64,000 bases of DNA from Neorhodopirellula lusitana (GTDB lineage: Bacteria > Planctomycetota > Planctomycetia > Pirellulales > Pirellulaceae): NCBI RefSeq assembly GCF_900182915.1, contig NZ_FXUG01000002.1, forward strand, positions 434,001-498,000, in the 5' to 3' direction. Numbering within the stretch: the first letter of the stretch is position 1; each line of letters opens with the position of its first letter. The translations under genes were made by a program, and so were the position numbers. The notes under the pieces are model-generated. The model made no database searches. It had not been told where the DNA came from and saw only the letters and a list, made by a program, of their open reading frames with translations. Of this stretch, positions 37,736 through 45,588 are shown one piece after another.

Positions 37736-38548
37736 ATGCCCCGCCAACACCAATCCCACCTCATTTGCCGTCTCCTTGTTTTGCTAGCATTGATTGTCGG
37801 AAGCAATGCGACCCAGCCTCTGGCAAGCGTTGCTCAAGACAAAACAGCGAAAGCAGAGAAAAACTCGACTTCCAGCGATGAGGTCGGCAACGCGTTGCTG
37901 ACCGCTGACCAGCTTGCCGCAGCCCAGCGATGGGAAAATGACATTGAAAAACTAGAAAAACGCGACCAGCTGGAAGACGCCACCGAGGATGCGGTTTTGT
38001 TGATCGGAAGCAGCAGCATTCGCTTGTGGGCCAACGCGGCCGAGGGATTGGCACCTTACCCGGTTATCAATCGAGGCTACGGTGGTGCGAAGTACAGCGA
38101 TCTTGCCCATTACGCCCCACGGTTAATTGAGCCGCATTCGTTTCAGGCGGCGGTTGTTTTCGTTGCCAACGACATCGTCGGTGGAACGAGCGACCATGCG
38201 GTGGCGGATGTTGAAAAATGGGTGCGGTCGGTCATTGGCGTCGCCCAGGGGCATCAGCCCAACGCACCGATTTTGTTGGTCGAGGTGACACCCACCCCAT
38301 CCAGATTGAAAGTTTGGGCGGAAACCCGAAGACTGAACGCGATGTTGCGTGAAGTCGCGCTGACGTTACCGGGCGTCTACTTTGTCGCCACGGCCGAGTT
38401 CTACCTGGACGCCGACGATCAACCTCGCCGGGACCTGTTTCGTGGCGACATGCTGCACCAAAACGATGCGGGCTATCAACGTTGGGGCTCGCTGATCAAA
38501 CGCCGTCTCGACGAGGTGCTGGAGCCACAGTTGGCATCGCAGTCTTAG
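37736..38548 (+). CDS. Exported SGNH/GDSL-type hydrolase
   Basis: A 270-aa protein starting at the ATG at 37736, which gives a signal-peptide-like leader (LICRLLVLLALIVGSNATQPL); an upstream frame from 37520 would be longer and hydrophilic. SGNH blocks: LLIGSSSIRLW (nucleophile Ser), NRGYGGA (Gly), VFVANDIVGG (Asn), and DMLHQNDAGY (Asp and His). Expected to be an esterase or lipase on a polysaccharide or lipid outside the cytoplasm. It ends 4 nt into the stop of gatA (convergent). Confidence 0.85.
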   Translation: MPRQHQSHLICRLLVLLALIVGSNATQPLASVAQDKTAKAEKNSTSSDEVGNALLTADQLAAAQRWENDIEKLEKRDQLEDATEDAVLLIGSSSIRLWANAAEGLAPYPVINRGYGGAKYSDLAHYAPRLIEPHSFQAAVVFVANDIVGGTSDHAVADVEKWVRSVIGVAQGHQPNAPILLVEVTPTPSRLKVWAETRRLNAMLREVALTLPGVYFVATAEFYLDADDQPRRDLFRGDMLHQNDAGYQRWGSLIKRRLDEVLEPQLASQS

Positions 38549-40050
38549 GCTGAAACGCCAGTTGGACGAGCCTGGTGGTGCTGGGTCACGCTCTGGAACG
38601 CGTTGCCGGCGAACAGCAAACGTGATTCTTCCATCACGGGTGCCTGCAACTGGATGCCGACTGGCAAGCCGGATTCGTCTTGGCCGGCGGGTAGCGAAAT
38701 CGCTGGCACACCCGCCAGGTTGGCTCCCACGGTGAACAAATCGCACAAGTACATGGCGATCGGGTCGTCTTTGTTTTCGCCCAACGCGAACGCGGGCGAT
38801 GGGGTGACCGGACCGAGCAGCAGGTCGGCTTGCGTGAAGGCGGCGTCATAGTCGCCACGGATCAACCGTCGCACCTTCAACGCTTGGTTGTAATAGGCGT
38901 CGTAGTACCCTTCGCTTAAGGCGTAGGTGCCGACGATGATCCGGCGTTTCACTTCGCTGCCGAAGCCTGCGGCGCGGCTGTTGCGATACATCGATTCGAG
39001 CGGCCCCATTTCGTCGGCGCCCTCTAAGTCACTGTCGGCTCGGGCACCCTCGGCGGCTCGGAAGCCGTAATGAGCTCCATCGAACCGCGACAGGTTGCTG
39101 CTCGCTTCGCAGGGAGCGATCACGTAATAGGTTGGTACCCAGTACGGGCTATGCTCGAGTGAGATTTCAACGATCTCAGCGCCCAATTCGCGATAGACCT
39201 TTTCGGCATCGCTGACGGCTTTGCGAACCGAATCGGAGACTCCGTCTTGGTTGGTCGAATCGCGGAGGACACCGATCTTGATCCCTCGCAAATCGGTTGA
39301 CGCCAATACCGCTCGGTAGTCCGGCACGTCGTGGTCCACCGATGTGCTGTCGGCTGGATCGTAGCCCGCCATCGCCTGCATCGCGACGGCGACGTCTTCG
39401 ACGGACCAGCCCATGGGACCGGCTTGATCTAGGCTGCTGGCGAAGGCGACCAAACCGTATCGGCTGCAGCGTCCGTAGGTCGGTTTCAGGCCGGTCACGC
39501 CACAAAATGCTGCGGGCTGGCGAATCGAGCCGCCGGTGTCGGTTCCGATTGACAGGGGGACGGTTCCGGCCGCCACTGCTGCCGCTGCACCGCCGCTGGA
39601 GCCGCCCGGTGTGTATTCCGGATTCCAGGGGTTTCGGGTGAGCCCCATGGCGCTGGTTTCCGTGCTGGCTCCCATGGCGAATTCGTCCATGTTGGTCTTC
39701 CCCATCACGATCGCGCCGGCGGCCTTCAACCGAGCGACGACCGTGGCGTCATAGGGAGGCACGAAATCACGCAACATATTCGACGAGCACGTGGTCGGCA
39801 TGTTGTTGGTGCACAACACGTCTTTCACGGCGACGGGCAATCCAGCCAGCGGGACCAGCGTTTTGCCGGCTTTGCGATCGGTATCGACTTGTTGAGCGGC
39901 CGCCAGTGCCGATTCGCGGGCGACGTGGGTATAGGCGTTGATGCTCGACTGAGTCGAGTCGATCGCGGCGAGTGACTTCTCGACGACTTCGCAAGCCGTC
40001 ACGTCACCGGATTGAAGAGCGTTAAGTATGGAGGTGGCCGAGTCCAGCAT
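38545..40050 (-). CDS. gatA: Glutamyl-tRNA(Gln) amidotransferase subunit A
   Basis: About 501 aa, amidase signature family. The catalytic Lys lies in PVAVKDVLC; GGSSGGAAAAVAAGTVPLSI and GTDTGGSIRQPA hold the Ser-cis-Ser pair. GatA generates ammonia from glutamine for transamidation of Glu-tRNA(Gln). The ATG at 40050 is used; a TTG two codons earlier is less likely. The partner subunits gatB and gatC are not seen in this window, so the complex genes are dispersed, which is common. Confidence 0.93.
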   Translation of the reverse strand: MLDSATSILNALQSGDVTACEVVEKSLAAIDSTQSSINAYTHVARESALAAAQQVDTDRKAGKTLVPLAGLPVAVKDVLCTNNMPTTCSSNMLRDFVPPYDATVVARLKAAGAIVMGKTNMDEFAMGASTETSAMGLTRNPWNPEYTPGGSSGGAAAAVAAGTVPLSIGTDTGGSIRQPAAFCGVTGLKPTYGRCSRYGLVAFASSLDQAGPMGWSVEDVAVAMQAMAGYDPADSTSVDHDVPDYRAVLASTDLRGIKIGVLRDSTNQDGVSDSVRKAVSDAEKVYRELGAEIVEISLEHSPYWVPTYYVIAPCEASSNLSRFDGAHYGFRAAEGARADSDLEGADEMGPLESMYRNSRAAGFGSEVKRRIIVGTYALSEGYYDAYYNQALKVRRLIRGDYDAAFTQADLLLGPVTPSPAFALGENKDDPIAMYLCDLFTVGANLAGVPAISLPAGQDESGLPVGIQLQAPVMEESRLLFAGNAFQSVTQHHQARPTGVSA

Positions 40051-40189
40051 GATCAAAATCGTGGAAAGTCAGTGAAACGAGAGCATTCGACCGGTTCGAG
40101 GACCCGGCGCCCCAAGTATCCGGCAACTGCGGTTTCGAAACAATGACACTGGAACTTTCCGCTAATTCGTTCATGAAAATGGGGCCGAC

Positions 40190-40525
40190 TTACGAAAGTT
40201 CCACCATTTCCACTGGCATGATGACTTCGCCAGCGGGGATCAGGCGGAATTCGCTGCATCGGGCCAAATGGAACTGGCGAGGCTCTTCGCGGCACAGGCA
40301 CAGCCCCAAGAAACGGTCCGACGCGGTGAAACGAACCGGGCTGATGGTCCGGCGGGTGCGTTTGCCTTTGGAGTCGGAGTATTCCATTTCGACCACCCAC
40401 TGATCGCTGTCTTCCATCGCAATTCGCAGCAAATGCTGTGGCGACATCGTTCGGCGAATGCGGCGGGGACGGACTTCCAGGGCGGCGGAATCGACAGGAT
40501 CGATGGTCAGAGTCGCGGTCGACAT
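40190..40525 (-). CDS. Single WYL-like domain protein
   Basis: About 111 aa. The sequence WVVEMEYSDSKGKRTRRTISP, a central R-F-lacking strand and FRLIPAGEV resemble the beta-rich WYL/ligand-binding domain, with no helix-turn-helix DNA-binding part. The ATG at 40525 starts the compact domain; a longer frame to 40633 reads into a less conserved region. WYL domains bind small ligands or oligonucleotides and usually sit next to HTH domains, so the solitary form is unusual. Divergent from lysS. Confidence 0.55.
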   Translation of the reverse strand: MSTATLTIDPVDSAALEVRPRRIRRTMSPQHLLRIAMEDSDQWVVEMEYSDSKGKRTRRTISPVRFTASDRFLGLCLCREEPRQFHLARCSEFRLIPAGEVIMPVEMVELS

Positions 40526-40654
40526 GATTTTTTCGCTTTGCCAGGGTGGTGAACGGACTGGTGAAATAGGTGGTTGGCCTTGGAATATCGATCCCAAAGG
40601 CTTCGTAGCTATTATTCGCCAGCGCCCGGACACGTTTGGTCCACCGCGCGGTCA

Positions 40655-40720
40655 GAAGCCGGAATTCTTGGTAACCCGACGCGTCAGCGAGGAGTGGTCG
40701 CCTTGCGTGCTTTCGGCCTG
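40655..40720. repeat. Repeat-like element upstream of lysS
   Basis: A segment that reads gaattcttggtaacccgacg and continues to gtcagcgaggagtggtcgcc. In the frame of lysS it would encode NPTRQRG, a peptide I recall as recurring in Pirellulaceae proteins and intergenic regions. I can only see one copy in this window, so the repeat nature rests on memory. It argues that lysS starts further downstream. Confidence 0.4.
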
Positions 40721-40777
40721 AAATCCACAATCTTCGTTGACGATCTGTCCATCTTCCTTCATGCGACCTACCTTGCC

Positions 40778-42349
40778 GTGGCTGATTCACCCAACGATCC
40801 CAACTCAAACGACCTGACTGACCCCCATGCGGCCCGGCGGCATAAGCTGGAAGAAATCGTCAAAAAGGGAATCGATCCCTGGGGCAGCCGTTTTGACGAT
40901 CGATCGCTGGTCGGCCAATGCCGCGACCGAATCGGCGAGATTCAGTTCCGGACCGCGGAAGGCAATCTGCTGGAATTGCCCGATGTGGAATCCGACGACG
41001 TCGATTATCGTCAATGGAAGTCTGACAACGGTCCGGGAGAAGAGCTCGGCCCCAAGGTGCGTGTCGCGGGACGAATCCATTTGGCTCGGCCCACCGGCAA
41101 GCTGATTTTCATGAACATCCGCGACTGGACGGGTGACATCCAAATCTTTGTTGGGAAGAAGCAGGTCGGGGAAGAGAACTTCGATCTCGCTAAACTGTTC
41201 GACCTGGGCGACCTGATTGGCGTCGAAGGCCGACTGGGCCGTACCAACACCGGCGAGCTGACCGTCTTCGCCGAGGAGCTGACGCTGCTGACCAAGATGC
41301 TGGAAGTCCCACCGGAAAAGCATGCCGGGATGACCAACGCCGACCTTCGCCAACGGATGCGGTACGCCGACCTCGCGTTCAACGATGGCGTGATGCAAAC
41401 GTTCTTGGACCGCACCAAGATCATCAAGAGTGTTCGCGGAACGTTGGACGATCAAGGTTTTTGTGAAGTGGAAGGCCCGACGCTGCATACCGTTCCCGGT
41501 GGTGCCGCTGCCCGTCCTTTCGAAACGCATCACAATGCACTGGACATGAAGCTGACAATGCGGATTGCTCTGGAATTGCACCTGAAGCGATTGATGGTCG
41601 GCGGCATGGAACGCGTCTACGAGCTGGGACGCGTCTATCGCAACGAAGGTTTGTCGCCAAGGCACAACCCTGAGTTCACGATGCTTGAAACGTATCAAGC
41701 TTACGGTAACTACGAATCGATGATGGACCTGACCGAGAAGATTATCTGCGACGCGATTGATAAGATCGGTGGTGGGTACAAGCGAGAGTTCAATGGCCAG
41801 GTCGTTGACTTCACGCCGCCGTTCCAACGTGCGACGTATGCAGACCTGTTCGAAAAGGCGACCGGAGTTGATCCCGCCAACGACGATGCTGTGATTGAAT
41901 TGGCCGGCAAGTTGCATATCGAAACCAAGGGCAAGCACCCCGATGTGATTCGCAATGAGATCTTCGAAGAGAAGGTGGAGGACTCGCTGGAAGGTCCGAT
42001 CTTCGTGATCGATTACCCCGCCAGTATCTGCCCATTGACGAAGCGGAAGGCCGATAATCCCGAGATCGCCGAGCGGTTTGAACTGTTTGTCTGTTCGATG
42101 GAACTGGCTAACGCTTACACCGAGTTGAACGATCCGGACCTGCAAGAAGAGTTGTTCAAGACTCAGTTGGATGGTTTGGACGATGAAGATTCGATGGCCA
42201 AGATGGACCACGACTTTGTGCGAGCCCTGCGATACGGAATGCCGCCCGCTGGTGGTCTTGGCATTGGCATCGACCGTCTCGTGATGGTGCTGACCAACTC
42301 GAAGTCGATCCGCGACGTGATCTTGTTCCCGGTTCTGCGTCCGGAATAG
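40778..42349 (+). CDS. lysS: Lysyl-tRNA synthetase (class II)
   Basis: The frame is open from 40574, but the first 68 codons include the repeat-like NPTRQRG stretch. The GTG at 40778 starts ADSPNDPNSNDLTDPHAARRHK and leads into the synthetase, about 523 aa. N-terminal OB-fold anticodon domain: GRIHLARPTGKLIFMNIRDW. Class II core: FCEVEGPTLHTVPGGAAARPF, ERVYELGRVYRNEGLSPRHN (motif 2) and GLGIGIDRLVMVL (motif 3). It charges tRNA(Lys). Stop is about 80 bp before the end of the next convergent gene. Confidence 0.93.
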   Translation: MADSPNDPNSNDLTDPHAARRHKLEEIVKKGIDPWGSRFDDRSLVGQCRDRIGEIQFRTAEGNLLELPDVESDDVDYRQWKSDNGPGEELGPKVRVAGRIHLARPTGKLIFMNIRDWTGDIQIFVGKKQVGEENFDLAKLFDLGDLIGVEGRLGRTNTGELTVFAEELTLLTKMLEVPPEKHAGMTNADLRQRMRYADLAFNDGVMQTFLDRTKIIKSVRGTLDDQGFCEVEGPTLHTVPGGAAARPFETHHNALDMKLTMRIALELHLKRLMVGGMERVYELGRVYRNEGLSPRHNPEFTMLETYQAYGNYESMMDLTEKIICDAIDKIGGGYKREFNGQVVDFTPPFQRATYADLFEKATGVDPANDDAVIELAGKLHIETKGKHPDVIRNEIFEEKVEDSLEGPIFVIDYPASICPLTKRKADNPEIAERFELFVCSMELANAYTELNDPDLQEELFKTQLDGLDDEDSMAKMDHDFVRALRYGMPPAGGLGIGIDRLVMVLTNSKSIRDVILFPVLRPE

Positions 42350-42429
42350 ACCCCGGTTCTGCGATCGGGATTGGCCCTTGTTTTGCGCACGGAATTGGAT
42401 CGACGCGGAAACGGTGCCGGCCGAATTGG

Positions 42430-43122
42430 CTACAAGTTCAGGTCATCCAGTTCGTCGACGAGCCGATCGAGGTGCTCGTCGACGGCGTCTTCATCGGTTG
42501 CCGCAATGGGCATGGGGCTAGGTTGAGGCTGGGTAGTCAATTTTGGTGAGACTGCTGGTTGCGGGGTGGCGGGCTTGCTGGCTGCGGGTGGATTCACGTT
42601 CGGTTGCGGTGTCGCTAATTTGGGCGACGCAGGACGAGTTGGCGGCTTGCTTGCACCGAGGGACTGAATTTGAAACATCGGCGTTTGAAGGGTTTTCAGT
42701 AACTCCTGCAGCGATGCAAAAATTGTCGTGTTGGCTCCGTCTTGTCGCATGTCGAAGTAAAACATCCGACCGATTGGAATGCCTGTTTCCTTCGAGCTTT
42801 TTTCCAGCATCGCCTGAGAATCATCCTCGCTGGCGGCCGGATCGAGTTGATGGGGGCGACGAACCATCGGCTTTCCGGCGGTGCTTAATTCCACCTGGAA
42901 ATCTTTCGGTTCCGACCACGCCAGGCAAGCGATGTGACCGCCGAGTGCTTCCAAGGCCAGACGCTCGGTGCCGGTATCGTCTGCCGATGGTAGTCGTTCC
43001 AGCAAGGTGACGTCCAAGCCGGGACGTCCCAGCAATTGACCGATCACGTCGTCAAACTGTTGGTGAAAGCGTCCCCCGCTGCCTCCGGGACGCAGCACCA
43101 AAACGTTCAATCGGACTGCCAT
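42430..43122 (-). CDS. Uncharacterised protein paired with a P-loop ATPase
   Basis: About 230 aa. Residues 1-150 form a compact domain beginning RLNVLVLRPGGSGGRFHQQF, with a LLERLPSADDTGTERLA segment; residues about 150-210 are a Pro/Lys/Thr-rich linker (repeated KPATPQP-like units); the tail DEDAVDEHLDRLVDELDDLNL is acidic. No family was recognised. It starts 4 bp after the stop of the ATPase gene, so the two very likely act together. Confidence 0.65.
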   Translation of the reverse strand: MAVRLNVLVLRPGGSGGRFHQQFDDVIGQLLGRPGLDVTLLERLPSADDTGTERLALEALGGHIACLAWSEPKDFQVELSTAGKPMVRRPHQLDPAASEDDSQAMLEKSSKETGIPIGRMFYFDMRQDGANTTIFASLQELLKTLQTPMFQIQSLGASKPPTRPASPKLATPQPNVNPPAASKPATPQPAVSPKLTTQPQPSPMPIAATDEDAVDEHLDRLVDELDDLNL

Positions 43123-43126
43123 CGGG

Positions 43127-43885
43127 TTACCTGGGATTCGAATTCAAAGCGGTGACGGATAAATGATGTTCCGCCAGATCATACAGATCTGACCAGAGGT
43201 CGCGGACATTGTCGATCTCGCGAAAATCGACTTTTTGCATGTGCTGGCGAATGCACTCGTTGAGAGGTTCATGGGTGCTGGTCTGAAGTAACTCGCTTAC
43301 CAGAGACTGGACCACCGAGGGATCGAGCGTCGTTTCGTGCAGGGGCTCGAAGCCGCTTAATGGACGATGGCTGGTGATCAAACAAAAATGCCGTCGCGTC
43401 GATGCTCGCCGGCGAATCAGCCAGCGTGTCCAAGCGGGCAGCTGTTCGCCTCCGTCGATCACAAGCACGCCACCGGCAGCGACTGACGATTGGGTTCGCA
43501 GAGTAACCTGTACGTTTTCACGTAATTCGGTGAGGCGGGCGATTCCGCTGAAAAGGCGGTTGCGAATGGGTTGGCCGGTGAGCTTTGTTCGGCTGGCTTG
43601 ATTTGCCTCAATGGCACGATGCAGCTGAACCCACTGCCCCCCCGGCATGCTGGTCGTTAGGTCGGGAGCCAACGACTGCAGTAAGGTGGATTTGCCCGTG
43701 CCGTGCGCACCGACAATCACTCCGCAACCGGATTGCCGCAGCCGTTCAATCAGTGAGGCGCACCAGTTCTGGTGGCAGGACACCACATTGCCGGCTTGGT
43801 CTCGCGAGTCCCGTCGCCGGTACAGCAATTGTCCTGGACGCACGAAGCGACTGGCGAAGGGATTGGACGGTTGAGCGAGCGGCAT
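43127..43885 (-). CDS. P-loop ATPase, about 252 aa
   Basis: Walker A: GVIVGAHGTGKSTLLQSLAP near residues 56-75; Walker B-like: GGVLVIDGGEQLPAW near 150. The C-terminal part is helical with no recognised domain. It is in the general STAND/AAA style, but the exact clade is not clear; possibilities include a regulatory NTPase or a transposon-type ATPase, and no transposase is adjacent. It is the upstream gene of a two-gene unit with the protein at 42430. Confidence 0.7.
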   Translation of the reverse strand: MPLAQPSNPFASRFVRPGQLLYRRRDSRDQAGNVVSCHQNWCASLIERLRQSGCGVIVGAHGTGKSTLLQSLAPDLTTSMPGGQWVQLHRAIEANQASRTKLTGQPIRNRLFSGIARLTELRENVQVTLRTQSSVAAGGVLVIDGGEQLPAWTRWLIRRRASTRRHFCLITSHRPLSGFEPLHETTLDPSVVQSLVSELLQTSTHEPLNECIRQHMQKVDFREIDNVRDLWSDLYDLAEHHLSVTALNSNPR

Positions 43886-44045
43886 TCAGATGACGGTAAA
43901 TTGGGTGTCTACGAAACGGGGTGACCTGGAAAGATCAGTGGCATGATGGATCACGCCCACGCAACGAAATCGTGATTTACAGTGACCGATAGTCTATCTT
44001 AGTCGTCTTCGGCTTGAATCCCATTTGACGCAATTAGGCGACCCC

Positions 44046-45410
44046 ATGGACCGACGATCATTTCTGGCAAAATCTGCTGCGGCGACCACTGTTGCAACCG
44101 CGTTGCATTCCCATGCTTATGCTGCGGGCACTTCGAAAACTCGACGCGTGGCGTTGATCGGTTGCGGCTGGTACGGCAAGTGCGATCTCCTGCAGCTTTT
44201 GAACGTCGAGCCGGTGGAAGTGGTCTCGCTGTGCGATGTCGATTCCAAGCTGCTCAACGAGTGTGCGGACTTGGTTCAGAGTCGTCAGCGATCCAAGCAG
44301 CGACCGCGAACCTACGCCGACTATCGTCAACTGCTTGCCGAGCAAGATCTGGACATTGTCTTGATTGCCACGCCGGACCACTGGCATGCGTTGCCGATGA
44401 TCGCGGCCGTTCAAGCCGGCGCGGATGTTTACGTTCAGAAACCGACGGGTGTCGACACGCTGGAGAGCAAAGCCATGCTCGATGCGGCGCGTTCGACCGG
44501 GCGTGTGGTGCAAGTCGGAACCCAACGTCGTAGCACGCCGCACTTGATCGAGGCGAAGCAACGTGTGGTGGACGAAGGATTGTTAGGTGACATCGCGTTC
44601 GCAGAAATCTGTTGCTACTATCACATGCGTGCCAACAAGAATCCACCCACGATTCAACCGCCACCGAACTTGGACTTTGAGGCGTGGACCGGGCCCGCCC
44701 CGATGCGGCCTTACAATGAACTGATTCATCCTCGGTCGTGGCGATTGTTCATGGAGTATTGCAACGGGATCGTGGGCGACATGTGTGTGCACATGCTCGA
44801 CACCGTTCGTTGGCAACTCGGTTTGGGGTGGCCCAAAAGCGTTCACAGTACCGGTGGCATTTTGGTTCAAACGGAGTCGATCGCGAATACGACCGACACG
44901 CAAACCGCGACATTTGATTTCGAGGATCTGGATGTCGTGTGGACGCACCGCAGTTGGGGTGATGCACCCGATCCGCGCTACCCCTGGGCAGCCATCCTAT
45001 ATGGTGAAAAGGGGACGCTGAAGTTGAGTGTGAATCGCTATGACTTTGAGCCGCGAGGTGGTGGGAAAAAGCTAAGTGGTGAACCGTTGTTGGAATTCGA
45101 CAAGTACCCAACGGACGTCACCGACAAGAAAGACTGGAAGATGGAATTGCATGTCGCATCGGCGATTCGCGGCCACATGCGAGACTTCCTAAACGCCGTT
45201 GACGCTCGCTCCAAGCCGATTGCCGACATTGAACAAGGCCACATCAGTAGCGCGTCGTGCTTCATGGCAAACCTGTCGCTTGAGCTCGGCCGCTCGCTGG
45301 AGTTTGATCCGGCGACGCACACGATCGTCGGTGATGAAGATGCGACCGCCAAACTGAAACGCCCCTATCGTTCACCGTACCAGCATCCTGCTGACAAGTT
45401 GCCTGCTTAG
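44046..45410 (+). CDS. Exported Gfo/Idh/MocA-type oxidoreductase
   Basis: The ATG at 44046 starts MDRRSFLAKSAAATTVATALHSHAYA, a twin-arginine-like signal. The mature protein has the NAD(P)-binding motif VALIGCGWYGKCDLLQLL, and the catalytic loop reads VYVQKPTGV (Gln-Lys-Pro where the family usually has Glu-Lys-Pro). The C-terminal domain is the Gfo/Idh/MocA alpha/beta type, with no membrane segment. Such exported oxidoreductases are abundant in planctomycetes and probably act on sugars. About 454 aa. Confidence 0.88.
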   Translation: MDRRSFLAKSAAATTVATALHSHAYAAGTSKTRRVALIGCGWYGKCDLLQLLNVEPVEVVSLCDVDSKLLNECADLVQSRQRSKQRPRTYADYRQLLAEQDLDIVLIATPDHWHALPMIAAVQAGADVYVQKPTGVDTLESKAMLDAARSTGRVVQVGTQRRSTPHLIEAKQRVVDEGLLGDIAFAEICCYYHMRANKNPPTIQPPPNLDFEAWTGPAPMRPYNELIHPRSWRLFMEYCNGIVGDMCVHMLDTVRWQLGLGWPKSVHSTGGILVQTESIANTTDTQTATFDFEDLDVVWTHRSWGDAPDPRYPWAAILYGEKGTLKLSVNRYDFEPRGGGKKLSGEPLLEFDKYPTDVTDKKDWKMELHVASAIRGHMRDFLNAVDARSKPIADIEQGHISSASCFMANLSLELGRSLEFDPATHTIVGDEDATAKLKRPYRSPYQHPADKLPA

Positions 45411-45588
45411 GTCGGAGCGATCTGGTACCCGCGTTCCAGTCTGGAATCCAGTTGTCTTGCAGGCTGCTGCGGATTGGTAGTTGAGCTGGCGCCTCGGGTG
45501 CAGTGCGCTCCCAGGCGGGAGCGTGGTCACGAGGAGCTGGTAACGAGGGGTCCGGTACCGAGGAGCCTTGGGGATTATCTCGCCAGAG

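Noticed and set aside
40053-40808. Minus-strand open frame of 251 codons across the lysS upstream region
   Set aside because: It overlaps the better supported WYL-like gene and lysS start, and is composition-driven.
44046-45410. Missing catalytic Glu (QKP instead of EKP) in the exported oxidoreductase
   Set aside because: I recall QKP as a common variant in planctomycete members of this family, so it is not evidence of inactivity.
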